Shown in pieces: positions 45,649 to 54,636 of a DNA stretch of 64,000 bases. Location: the NCBI RefSeq assembly GCF_022179385.1, contig NZ_BPQS01000002.1, forward strand, positions 266,596 to 330,595, given 5' to 3'. Made by a program: the position numbers and the translations under genes. Under the pieces are notes generated by a model. It worked only from the letters and a program-made list of their open reading frames with translations, did not search any database and was not told the origin of the DNA. This stretch comes from Methylobacterium longum (GTDB lineage: Bacteria > Pseudomonadota > Alphaproteobacteria > Rhizobiales > Beijerinckiaceae). Every line of letters begins with the position of its first letter. Position 1 is the first letter of the stretch.

Positions 45649-47172
45649 ATGTCTAGCTACCCCGTCATCGCCCTGCGGCCCGAAGACGGCGTCGTCGTGG
45701 CCCGCGGCGCCATCGAGCCCGGCACGCCGGTGAGGGCCGGCGTGATGGCGGCCGAGCGGATCCCGGCCGGCCACAAGGTCGCGGTGCGTCCGCACCGCAG
45801 CGGCGAGCCGGTGACCAAGTACGGCCAGATCATCGGCTTCGCCAAGCACGATATCGGCGCCGGGCAGCACGTCCACGTCCACAATCTCGCCATGGGCGAA
45901 TTCGCGCGCGACTACGCCTTCGGGATCGACGCGCGGCCGACCCGACTCGTCACGCCGGCAGCGACGTTTCAGGGCATTCGCCGTCCCGACGGGCGGGTCG
46001 CGACGCGCAACTACGTCGGCATCCTCACATCGGTGAATTGCAGCGCGCACGTCGCCGACCTGATCGCCGACGCGTTCCGGCGCCATCCGATTCTTGGTCT
46101 CGACCCGCTCGCCGCCTATCCGAACGTCGACGGCGTGGTGGCGCTGACCCACAAGACGGGTTGCGGCATGGCCATGGGTGAGCCCCTCCGGCTGCTGCGC
46201 CGGACGCTCGCGGGCTACGCCCGACACGTGAACTTCTCGCACATCGTCATGATCGGGCTCGGCTGCGAGGTGAACCAGATCGGCGCCTTCCTGCAGGAGC
46301 AGGGGCTGGCGGACCGGATCCGGAGCATGAACATCCAGAGCCTCGGCGGGACGCGCAAGACCGTGGAGGCCGGGATCGAGTTCGTGAAGGGCATCCTGGA
46401 CGAGGCCAATGTCGTCCATCGGGAACCGGTGCCCGCGAGCGAGCTGATCGTCGCCCTGCAGTGCGGCGGCTCCGACGGCTACTCGGGCGTTTCGGCCAAC
46501 CCGGCGCTGGGGATCGCCAGCGACCTCGTCGTGCAGAACGGCGGTACCGTCATCCTGTCGGAGACCACCGAGACCTACGGCGCCGAGCACCTGTTCACCC
46601 GCCGGGCCGTGAGTCCGGCTGTCGGCCAGAAGCTCGTCGACCTGATGCACTGGTGGGAGGAGTACACCCGGAAGGAAGGCTCCGAGATCGACGCCAACCC
46701 GTCGCCGGGCAACAAGGCCGGCGGCCTGACCACGATCCTGGAGAAGTCGCTCGGCGCCATGGCAAAGGCCGGCAGCACCAACCTCGTGGACGTGCTGCGC
46801 TACGCCGATCCCGTCACCGCCAAGGGCTTCGTCTTCATGGACACGCCCGGCTACGATCCGGTCTCGGCGACCGGGCAGGTGGCCGGCGGCGCGAACCTCG
46901 TCTGCTTCACCACGGGCCGCGGCAGCGTGTTCGGCTGCAAGCCGACCCCGTCGATCAAGATCGCCACCAACTCGGCGATGTATCGACGGCTTGATGAGGA
47001 CATGGATATCAATTGCGGCACGATCCTCGACGGCGAGGAGACTGTCGAGGAGGCCGGACGGCGGATCTTCGCGCGGATTCTGCAGGTCGCGGGCGGGGAG
47101 CGGACGAAGAGCGAGCAGTTCGATTTCGGCTCCTCGGAATTCGCCCCCTGGCAGATCGGCGCCACCGTGTGA
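45649..47172 (+). CDS. UxaA/GarD-family altronate/galactarate-type dehydratase
   Basis: A 507-residue dehydratase. The N-terminal SAF-like domain (residues about 10-90: EDGVVVARGAIEPGTPVRAG, GQHVHVHNLAM) is followed by the catalytic UxaA core with NYVGILTSVNCSAHVADLIA, ALTHKTGCGMAMGEPL, IGLGCEVNQIGA and LQCGGSDGYSGVSANPALG. These enzymes remove water from altronate or galactarate, usually with iron. Here the partners are a dehydrogenase and an M81 protein rather than uronate genes, so the substrate may be different. ATG 45649 follows AAGGAG. Confidence 0.92.
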   Translation: MSSYPVIALRPEDGVVVARGAIEPGTPVRAGVMAAERIPAGHKVAVRPHRSGEPVTKYGQIIGFAKHDIGAGQHVHVHNLAMGEFARDYAFGIDARPTRLVTPAATFQGIRRPDGRVATRNYVGILTSVNCSAHVADLIADAFRRHPILGLDPLAAYPNVDGVVALTHKTGCGMAMGEPLRLLRRTLAGYARHVNFSHIVMIGLGCEVNQIGAFLQEQGLADRIRSMNIQSLGGTRKTVEAGIEFVKGILDEANVVHREPVPASELIVALQCGGSDGYSGVSANPALGIASDLVVQNGGTVILSETTETYGAEHLFTRRAVSPAVGQKLVDLMHWWEEYTRKEGSEIDANPSPGNKAGGLTTILEKSLGAMAKAGSTNLVDVLRYADPVTAKGFVFMDTPGYDPVSATGQVAGGANLVCFTTGRGSVFGCKPTPSIKIATNSAMYRRLDEDMDINCGTILDGEETVEEAGRRIFARILQVAGGERTKSEQFDFGSSEFAPWQIGATV

Positions 47173-47283
47173 TCGGCCCGCGGCGCCCTTCCCCGCGCGT
47201 GCTCCGTCTCCGGGGCGCGGGCGGCGGGCTCGAATGCCAGCCTCGGCCGCGCGGCGCCGGGATTACGACAGCGGACGCACCCC

Positions 47284-48330
47284 TCACAGATCCGTCCGCG
47301 CCACGTGCGGGAAGCCCAGGATGAAGTCCGGGCCGAAGGCGGTGACCGGAGTGTGGAAGCCCGGGACCACGTCCCCCGCGGCGACGCGCCGGGCGGTCTC
47401 GAGGGCCGTCCAGACCGTCAGCGTGTAACCCTCGGCAGTCACCATGCGGCTCGCCACCCGGCGGCCGGCGCCGTCCCAGGCTTCCGCCAGGAAGGTGCTG
47501 CGCGCCCTCTCTCGCGCGGCCGCGGACGGGCCGGCGGGCAGCCGGTCGATGCCCCGGTTGATCAGGCGCTGGGCGGTTCCGCCGGCGATGATCCTTCGGA
47601 GGCCGGCCGGCAGGCCTGCGGCGGCCGCCATGGCGGGGAAGGCCTCGAAGTAGACCTCGATGTTGGGGACGCGCGTCGAGTACCACGCGCTCGACACGTC
47701 CCCCCAGCCGAGGCCCACGGTGCGTCGCGGGCCGGTGCCGAAATCGGCGGTCGCGCGGGGCGGACTCGGCAATTCGACGATGCGTCCGTCCCGGCGCACC
47801 CGCGTGCCCCAGGCGATGCCCTCCACCATGGTGCGCGCCGTACCGCGGCTGAATCCGCCGAATCCCCCGATGGAGATGCGCAGGTGCGTCGCGCCGGGCA
47901 GCCGCCCGGCGACGTGGGCGGCGAGGCAGTCGCTCGGCACCACGTCGAAGCCGGCCGCGGGCAGGAGGACGATGCCGGCCGCCTTCGCCGCCGCATCCTG
48001 CCTCGCCAGGGCCTCCAGCACGGAGATCTCGCCGGTGATGTCGACGTAATGCACGCCCGCGGCCAGGCAGGCGTCCGCCATCGGCCGCGCCGTCTTCGAG
48101 AAGGGGCCGGCCGCGTGGATCACCACCGCCACCCCGGTGAACGCGGCGCGCAGGCCTGCGCCATCGTCGAGCCGCGCGACCCGCATCTCCAGGCCGAGCC
48201 GGGCCGCGAGGGGCCGCAGCGTGTCCGGATCGCGCCCGGCCAGGATTGGGGTCAGGCCCTGTCCGACGGCATGAGCGGCCAGAAGCTGCCCGGTATAGCC
48301 GGTGGCGCCGTAGATCAGGATCGCGGTCAT
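47284..48330 (-). CDS. Saccharopine dehydrogenase-like NADP-binding protein
   Basis: A 348-residue protein with an N-terminal Rossmann domain, MTAILIYGATGYTGQLLAAHA, and the family strands VVIHAAGPFSKTARPMADACLAAGVHYVDITGE and LLPAAGFDVVPSDCLAAHVA. Such proteins are usually annotated as saccharopine dehydrogenase NADP-binding domain or trans-acting enoyl reductase-like proteins; their reactions are mostly unknown. It is convergent with the UxaA-type gene and divergent from putA. Confidence 0.85.
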   Translation of the reverse strand: MTAILIYGATGYTGQLLAAHAVGQGLTPILAGRDPDTLRPLAARLGLEMRVARLDDGAGLRAAFTGVAVVIHAAGPFSKTARPMADACLAAGVHYVDITGEISVLEALARQDAAAKAAGIVLLPAAGFDVVPSDCLAAHVAGRLPGATHLRISIGGFGGFSRGTARTMVEGIAWGTRVRRDGRIVELPSPPRATADFGTGPRRTVGLGWGDVSSAWYSTRVPNIEVYFEAFPAMAAAAGLPAGLRRIIAGGTAQRLINRGIDRLPAGPSAAARERARSTFLAEAWDGAGRRVASRMVTAEGYTLTVWTALETARRVAAGDVVPGFHTPVTAFGPDFILGFPHVARTDL

Positions 48331-48617
48331 CCGGGGGTTCTGGCACCGGTGGCGCGGGTGTCAACGCGTGCCGCGCGAGGCTTCGGCCGCCCGGGTATCG
48401 GGCGTGGACGCGTCGAAGCCCTATCGGGCGCCGGCCGTCCGGGCTCGCGCCGATCCGGCGGTGATCCCGGCGGCCAGACCGCGCCGGGTGGAAACGCGCG
48501 CCGCTGCGAGGGTGGTTCCGGAACGGCTGCGGCAGCCGGCCGAATCGCCGTCACCGACAGCGTATCCTGCAGCCGAGACGGCGGGCTGAACGTTGTCCCG
48601 TTTTGGGGGAGCGATCC

Positions 48618-51600
48618 ATGCATGCATCCCGCGCCCGCGACGATGCGACCGATCCGTTCGCTGCCTTCTCGGCCGCGCTGACCGACCTGCCGCCCCTGCG
48701 TGCCGCCGTCGTCGCGGCCTGCCGCCGCGCCGAGCCGGACTGCGTCGCTGCGCTCCTCGACCTCGCGCGGCTGACCACCGCGGGCGCGGAGCGCGTCGCC
48801 GGCCACGCGCGGCAACTCATCGAGACTCTGCGGCGACGCCGGCCGCGCGGCGGCGTCGAGGGCGTGATCCACGAATACACCCTCTCAAGCCAGGAGGGCG
48901 TGGCGCTGATGTGCCTCGCCGAGGCGCTGCTGCGCATCCCCGACGCCGCGACGCGGGACGCGCTGATCCGCGACAAGATCGCGGGTGGCGATTGGCGCGC
49001 CCATCTCGGTCACAGCCCGTCCCCCTTCGTCAACGCGGCGACCTGGGGCCTGGTCGTCACCGGCAGGCTGACGGCGACCCGGGACGAGGCTGGATTGTCG
49101 GCCGCGCTCACCCGGCTGATCGCCCGCGGCGGCGAGCCGGTGATCCGCGGCGGCGTCGATCTCGCCATGCGGATGATGGGCGAGCAGTTCGTGGCGGGGC
49201 GGACGATCGCGGAGGCCCTGCGACACGCCGCACGGCTGGAGGCCAAGGGCTTCACCTACTCGTACGACATGCTCGGCGAGGCGGCGGTGACCGCGGCGGA
49301 TGCCGAGCGCTACCGGCGCGCCTACGCGGATGCGATCCGGGCGATCGGGGTGGCTTCGGCCGGGCGCGGCGCACTCCGCGGACCCGGAATCTCGATCAAG
49401 CTGTCGGCGCTCCATCCCCGCTACGCCCGGTCGCAACGCGCCCGCATCCTGGCGGAACTTCCTCCTCGGGTGCGGGACCTCGCCGCCCCGGCGAGGCGCT
49501 CCGGCATCGGCCTCAACATCGACGCCGAGGAAGCCGATCGGCTCGACCTGTCGCTCGACATCCTGGAGATGCTCGCGTTCGACCCGGACTTGGCCGGCTG
49601 GGACGGCCTCGGCTTCGTCGTGCAGGCGTACGGAAAGCGTTGCCCCTTCGTGATCGACGTGCTGATCGACCTCGCCCGGCGCAGCCGTCGCCGGCTGATG
49701 GTGCGCTTGGTCAAGGGTGCCTACTGGGACAGCGAGATCAAGCGCGCGCAGGTGGATGGGCTGGCGGATTTCCCGGTCTTCACCCGCAAGGTGCACACCG
49801 ACCTGTCGTACCTCGCCTGCGCCCGCAAGCTCCTCGCGGCCCCCGACGCCGTGTTCCCGCAATTCGCCACGCACAACGCCCAGACGCTCGCCAGCATCGT
49901 GGAGATGGCAGGCCCCGATTTCCGGCCCGGCCAGTACGAGTTCCAATGCCTCCACGGGATGGGCGAGCCGCTCTACGAGGCCGTGGTCTCCGGTGAGACG
50001 ATGGGGCGGCCGTGCCGCATCTACGCGCCGGTGGGCACGCACGAGACCCTCCTCGCCTACCTCGTTCGGCGGTTGCTGGAGAACGGGGCCAACAGCTCCT
50101 TCGTGAACCGCGTCGCCGACGAGGCCGTCGCGGTCGAGGCGCTGATCGCCGATCCCGTCGCCCGCGTGGAGGCGTCCGAGCATCCGGGTGCCCCGCACGA
50201 GCGGATCGCACCGCCGCGCGCGCTGTACGGGACTGCGCGCGCCAACGCGGCCGGCCTCGACCTCGCCGACGAGGCGGCACTCGCCCGCTTGGCGGAGGGG
50301 CTGGCGGTGAGCGGGCGGACCGTGTGGCGGTCCGTGCCGTCCGGGTGCGACGCGGGCTCTGCCGGCACCCCTGTCCGCAACCCGGCCGATCATCGGGATC
50401 TGGTGGGGCTCTGGCGATCGTCGGCGTCGGCCGAGATTGAGCGGGCCCTGGCGCTGGCCGCCGGCATGACCCCGGCCTGGGCTGCAACTCCGCCGGTCCG
50501 GCGGGCCTCCGGCCTGCGCCGCGCCGCCGACGCCTTCGAGGCGCGGATGCCGGTGCTGATCGGGCTGATCGTCCGCGAGGCCGGGAAGTCCTACGCCGCC
50601 GCGGTCGCCGAGATCCGCGAGGCCGTCGACTTCCTGCGCTACTACGCCGCCGAAGCCGAACGGACGCTCGACGGCGGCCCCGATCCGGTTGGGCCCGTCG
50701 CCTGCATCTCCCCCTGGAACTTCCCGCTGGCGATCTTCGTCGGACAGGTCGCAGCCGCCCTGGTCGCAGGCAACCCGGTCGTGGCCAAGCCGGCCGAGGA
50801 AACGCCCCTCGTCGCCGCCGAGGCGGTCCGCATCCTCCATGCGGCGGGCGTCCCGGCGGACGTCCTCCATCTCCTGCCTGGACCCGGTTCGGTCGGACGC
50901 GCCCTGGTCGACGACGCGCGCGTCCAGGCCGTGATGTTCACCGGCTCCACGGCGGTGGCCAAGGGGATCCAGCGCCAGCTGGCCGAGCGCCTGAACCGCC
51001 ACGCCGAACCCATCCCCCTCATCGCGGAGACCGGCGGACAGAACGCCATGATCGTCGACTCCTCGGCGCTGCCCGAACAGGTGGTGGCCGATGTGATCGC
51101 CTCGGCGTTCGATTCCGCCGGCCAGCGCTGCTCGGCCCTGCGCATCCTGTGCCTGCAGGATGAGATCGCCGATCGGACCCTGACGATGCTGAAAGGCGCC
51201 CTGAGCGAACTCGAATGCGGCGATCCGCGCCGGCTCTCCGTGGATGTCGGGCCCATCATCACAGCCGAGGCGGCCGATCGGATCACCCGTCACATCGCAG
51301 CGATGCGCGCCCGCGGTTTTGCCGTTCACGAGCTGAGCCTGTCATCGAGGAACGGAGGCGGCACGTTCGTGAGGCCGACCCTCATCGAGATCGACCGCGT
51401 CGCCGACGTCGAGGCGGAAGTGTTCGGCCCGGTGCTGCACGTCCTGCGCTACGATCGCGCCGACTTGGACCGGATCCTGGCGGAGATCGACGATACCGGC
51501 TTCGGGCTGACCTTCGGGTTGCATAGCCGGATCGACGAGACGATCGCCCGGGTCCTCGCTCGCGTTCGGGCCGGCAACCGATACGTGAATCGCAACGTGA

Positions 51601-52292
51601 TCGGCGCGGTGGTCGGGGTCCAGCCGTTCGGCGGATCCGGCCTGTCGGGCACGGGGCCGAAGGCCGGCGGGCCCCTCTACCTCTCGCGGCTCGTCCGGCG
51701 ACCGCCGGTTGGGGCTTGCGGCGCGCTGGCGGCGGACGGTGCAGCGATCCGCCCGTACCTGGATTGGTTGCAGGCGACCGGGCGCAGCCGTGTTGCCGAA
51801 CATCTCGCGGCGGTCTCATATCCCGGCTTCGCGGTGACCACCCTGCGGGGCCCGGTCGGGGAGCGTAACGCCTACGCGTTGCGGCCCCGCGGCCGCGTCG
51901 TGGCCATCGCCAGCACCGAGACCGGGCTGCTCCTGCAACTCGGAGCGATTATCGGCAGCGGCAACCGCGCTTTGGTCGTCGCGCCGGACCGGAGCTGGCC
52001 CATCCTCCGGGACATCCCCGACGCGCTCGGGACCCTCGTCGATCGGACTGCGACGCTCGGCGATGTCTCCGACGTGAACGCGGTCCTGTACGAGGGCGAC
52101 GCGGCCGGCCTGATGGCCGTGAACCGGCTGGTCGCGGCCCGTCCCGGCGCGATCCTGCCGGTACAGGGCCGCACGCCGGAGGCGCTGGCTGGCGGCGACT
52201 GCTACGCCGCGATAGGCCTCGTCGAGGAGGTCTCGACCACGATCAACACCGCCGCCGCCGGGGGCAATGCCAGCCTGATGAGCGTGGGCTGA
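48618..52292 (+). CDS. putA: Bifunctional proline dehydrogenase / L-glutamate gamma-semialdehyde dehydrogenase
   Basis: PutA oxidises proline to glutamate in two steps at the inner face of the membrane. The FAD-binding PRODH barrel spans about residues 90-450 (KGFTYSYDMLGEAA, ISIKLSALHPRY, RLVKGAYWDSEIKRAQ, FATHNAQT). The aldehyde dehydrogenase domain spans about 560-1020 (CISPWNFPLAIFVGQ, VMFTGSTAVAKGIQ, AETGGQNAMIVD, catalytic Cys in AGQRCSALR, QPFGGSGLSGTGP). A further 200-residue C-terminal domain makes 1,224 residues. The DNA-binding ribbon-helix-helix of enteric PutA is absent, so it does not repress itself. An upstream GTG at 48603 is possible. Confidence 0.96.
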   Translation: MHASRARDDATDPFAAFSAALTDLPPLRAAVVAACRRAEPDCVAALLDLARLTTAGAERVAGHARQLIETLRRRRPRGGVEGVIHEYTLSSQEGVALMCLAEALLRIPDAATRDALIRDKIAGGDWRAHLGHSPSPFVNAATWGLVVTGRLTATRDEAGLSAALTRLIARGGEPVIRGGVDLAMRMMGEQFVAGRTIAEALRHAARLEAKGFTYSYDMLGEAAVTAADAERYRRAYADAIRAIGVASAGRGALRGPGISIKLSALHPRYARSQRARILAELPPRVRDLAAPARRSGIGLNIDAEEADRLDLSLDILEMLAFDPDLAGWDGLGFVVQAYGKRCPFVIDVLIDLARRSRRRLMVRLVKGAYWDSEIKRAQVDGLADFPVFTRKVHTDLSYLACARKLLAAPDAVFPQFATHNAQTLASIVEMAGPDFRPGQYEFQCLHGMGEPLYEAVVSGETMGRPCRIYAPVGTHETLLAYLVRRLLENGANSSFVNRVADEAVAVEALIADPVARVEASEHPGAPHERIAPPRALYGTARANAAGLDLADEAALARLAEGLAVSGRTVWRSVPSGCDAGSAGTPVRNPADHRDLVGLWRSSASAEIERALALAAGMTPAWAATPPVRRASGLRRAADAFEARMPVLIGLIVREAGKSYAAAVAEIREAVDFLRYYAAEAERTLDGGPDPVGPVACISPWNFPLAIFVGQVAAALVAGNPVVAKPAEETPLVAAEAVRILHAAGVPADVLHLLPGPGSVGRALVDDARVQAVMFTGSTAVAKGIQRQLAERLNRHAEPIPLIAETGGQNAMIVDSSALPEQVVADVIASAFDSAGQRCSALRILCLQDEIADRTLTMLKGALSELECGDPRRLSVDVGPIITAEAADRITRHIAAMRARGFAVHELSLSSRNGGGTFVRPTLIEIDRVADVEAEVFGPVLHVLRYDRADLDRILAEIDDTGFGLTFGLHSRIDETIARVLARVRAGNRYVNRNVIGAVVGVQPFGGSGLSGTGPKAGGPLYLSRLVRRPPVGACGALAADGAAIRPYLDWLQATGRSRVAEHLAAVSYPGFAVTTLRGPVGERNAYALRPRGRVVAIASTETGLLLQLGAIIGSGNRALVVAPDRSWPILRDIPDALGTLVDRTATLGDVSDVNAVLYEGDAAGLMAVNRLVAARPGAILPVQGRTPEALAGGDCYAAIGLVEEVSTTINTAAAGGNASLMSVG

Positions 52293-52307
52293 TCCGAGCG
52301 GGACCGA

Positions 52308-53900
52308 TCACGCCGAACGGCGGAGATTCCAGAACAGCGGCAGGCCGGTCAGCATGCCGTCGAGGTCGCGTCGGTACGCCGTCGGCTGGAAATACTGGCC
52401 GCATGGGATGTAGGCGCCCACCTGCAGGGCGCGCGCCTGGATCTGCGCGGCCAAAGCCTTCTGGGACGCGAGGTCGGGCGCCGCGAACCACGCGGTGCGC
52501 AAATCCTCCAGCGGCGCATCGGTCAGCCAGCTCGGCACGCCGGCACGGCCGTTGCCGCGCGTCACCAGATGGTAGGCCGGGGAGAGGTGGTCGAGGCCGC
52601 CTGAGAAGATCCCGAACATCGACCAGCCGCCCTGGTCCAGCGGCTTCGGGCTGAGGATCCGCTGGTTGACCGTCCCCCAATCGGTGGCCACCACATCGAT
52701 GTTCATCTCGAGCTTCCGGCAGAGATCGGCCATGACTTCGCAGATCGCGTTGATCCGCGGCACGTCGGTGCCCGAGAGCAGGACGACTCGCTCGCCCTTG
52801 TAGCCCGCCGCAGCCAGGGCCTGTTTGGCCGAGGAGAGGTCACGCGCGCCGGCGAACACACCCATGCCGGCCTCGGAGGCCATGGGTCCGCCTGGGGTGA
52901 AGACACCCGCCGGGCCCCGCCGGATGGCAGGATCGCTGCCGGCGACCGCTTCCATCATCTCGCCCTGATCGATGGCGGAGAGCAGCGCGTGGCTGATCGC
53001 CGGGTTGTCGAAGGGGGGCAGCGTGTGATTCAGGCGGATCTGCCCGATCAGTCCCGCGGTCTCCACCAGCTCGACGCGCACCGCCCGCTGCCCCATCAGA
53101 TCGGGCACGAGGTCCACCAAGGGCTGCTCCCACCAGTCGATCTCGCCCGAGCGCAGGGCGCCCGCGGCCGTGGCGCCGTCCGGGATCGTGCGCCACTCCA
53201 CGCGATCGAAATGCGCGATCCGCGGTCCCGCCGTGAAGCTCGCGGTGCCGCCCTCGCGTGGGCGGTAGGACTCGAACCGGCGGTAGACGTTCAGCGAGCC
53301 CGGTACTCGCTCGTCGGGGACGTAGCGGTACGGCCCGCTGCCCACGATCTCGGGCACCGCCTGCGTGGCCGGCGTCGCGCTCAGCCGCTCGGGCATGATC
53401 ACCGGGATGTAGGAGGTCGGTTTTGCCAGCGCATCCGGCAGGAGCGGGAAGGGCTGTTTCAAACGGAATTCCACGACAGCGTCGGAAGGCGCGGACAACG
53501 CGTCCACGGTCGCGAACAGGGCACCGCCAAACGCGTCCCGTTGGGACCATCGACGGAGGCTCGCCACCACGTCGCGGGCGAGGACCGGCGTGCCGTCGTG
53601 GAAGCGCAGGCCGTCGCGGAGCGTCAGGCGCCAGGTGAGGCCGTCCGCGGTGACCTCGTGGCCGGCCACCATCTGCGGCTGCGCCCGGTACGCGGCGTCG
53701 AGGCTGTAGAGCGTGTCGAACACCATCAGCGCGTGCGTGCGCGTGACGTAGTTCGTGGTGATAATCGGGTCGAGCAGGGCCAAGTCGGCGTACGGCACGA
53801 AGCGCAGCGTCGTCGCGGAGGCAGCCCTGACCAGGGCGGGGCGCGCCAGGGTTCCAGCCACCAGGGCCCCGGCACCGCGCAGCAGGGTGCGTCGCTTCAT
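52308..53900 (-). CDS. ABC transporter solute-binding protein, family 5 (peptide/nickel type)
   Basis: A 530-residue periplasmic binding protein with a twin-arginine-like leader (MKRRTLLRGAGALVAGTLA). SBP_bac_5 features are clear: LDPIITTNYVTRTHALMVFDTLYSLD, WRLTLRDGLRFHDGTPVLARDVVAS, EIVGSGPYRYVPDE and FDNPAISHALLSAID. Ligands of this family include di- and oligopeptides, nickel and opines. No permease or ATPase genes adjoin, so it is an orphan receptor. The stop lies 15 bp beyond that of putA on the opposite strand; a link to proline-containing peptides is only a guess. Confidence 0.9.
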   Translation of the reverse strand: MKRRTLLRGAGALVAGTLARPALVRAASATTLRFVPYADLALLDPIITTNYVTRTHALMVFDTLYSLDAAYRAQPQMVAGHEVTADGLTWRLTLRDGLRFHDGTPVLARDVVASLRRWSQRDAFGGALFATVDALSAPSDAVVEFRLKQPFPLLPDALAKPTSYIPVIMPERLSATPATQAVPEIVGSGPYRYVPDERVPGSLNVYRRFESYRPREGGTASFTAGPRIAHFDRVEWRTIPDGATAAGALRSGEIDWWEQPLVDLVPDLMGQRAVRVELVETAGLIGQIRLNHTLPPFDNPAISHALLSAIDQGEMMEAVAGSDPAIRRGPAGVFTPGGPMASEAGMGVFAGARDLSSAKQALAAAGYKGERVVLLSGTDVPRINAICEVMADLCRKLEMNIDVVATDWGTVNQRILSPKPLDQGGWSMFGIFSGGLDHLSPAYHLVTRGNGRAGVPSWLTDAPLEDLRTAWFAAPDLASQKALAAQIQARALQVGAYIPCGQYFQPTAYRRDLDGMLTGLPLFWNLRRSA

Positions 53901-54086
53901 CGGTCCATCCCAATCGCGTCTGCGAACTCCGTACCGTGCGGTACGGCTCGCAACGTCTGCAAGGGATAAGCCAGGATCGTGGGCCCTGCGACGGGGCCTT
54001 CACGTGGACTGCCCCCTCGGCCTGGTGCCGAGCGGGTCCGCCGTCATGGCGCGGGCCGCCAGCCCGCCGTCCGAAGGTGCTGCCGC

Positions 54087-54380
54087 CTAAGCGGCGCGGG
54101 ACCAGCGGATATCGCCCAGGCTTTCGCGGAAGGCGAAGCGGGCCAAGTGGTCGGAGACCACGTTCTCGAGCCGGGTGAGGTTGACCGGATCGGTGCTGTC
54201 GATGCGCATCACCAGCGCGTCCGGCTCGGCGTCGAACGTGCAGACGCGGTCCTCGCCGAACGGCACGGTGCCGTGCATCGGGGTCGCCTCGACCTTGAAC
54301 TTGTGGCTCCAGTGGCGGCAGAGCTGCTGCAGGTAGCGGCTCGCTTCCGTGGTCTGCACGCGGGCCTGTGAGGTAGGCAT
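54087..54380 (-). CDS. DUF2218 protein
   Basis: A 97-residue cytoplasmic protein fitting the DUF2218 family: ASRYLQQLCRHWSHKFKV, GTVPFGEDRVCTFDAEPDALVMRI and LTRLENVVSDHLARFAFRE. In many bacteria these small proteins sit beside siderophore or iron-uptake genes, but none is present here. Start ATG 54380 was chosen over 54443, whose extra residues are not conserved. Upstream lies an A+T-containing segment with the short dyad TATCTCGCATCTGCGAGATA (54433-54452) that could be an operator. Confidence 0.88.
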   Translation of the reverse strand: MPTSQARVQTTEASRYLQQLCRHWSHKFKVEATPMHGTVPFGEDRVCTFDAEPDALVMRIDSTDPVNLTRLENVVSDHLARFAFRESLGDIRWSRAA

Positions 54381-54432
54381 TCCGTCGGTCTCCAGAGGAT
54401 CAGAAACAGTCTGTCGTGGACGGGTCGTCGTT

Positions 54433-54452
54433 ATATCTCGCATCTGCGAGAT
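54433..54452. promoter_or_regulatory. 20-base palindrome upstream of the DUF2218 gene
   Basis: TATCTCGCA-TC-TGCGAGATA is a perfect dyad (nine-base arms, two-base centre), about 50 bp upstream of the chosen DUF2218 start. Its length and symmetry are typical of a dimeric repressor site, for example an iron-responsive regulator of the Rrf2 or Fur type, though no known consensus is matched with confidence. Confidence 0.5.
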
Positions 54453-54636
54453 AGGAAGGTCTCACAGCAAATGCCATGCCTGACGCTGACGAACTCGCCT
54501 CCGCCGTCACCGATAAGGGTCGGTTCGAAGCGTTAGCAGACGCTTAACGCTCGGCGCAGCCGTCGCGGAACGCGGCTGCGCGTGGCTGTCGTGCACCCGT
54601 CAGCGCGCCGAATTATGGCGCGCCGCACAAATTCCG

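Noticed and set aside
48885..51329. Long minus-strand open frame (about 814 codons) opposite putA
   Set aside because: It lies wholly antisense to conserved putA coding sequence and has Arg/Gly/Asp/His-biased composition; this is a by-product of high G+C.
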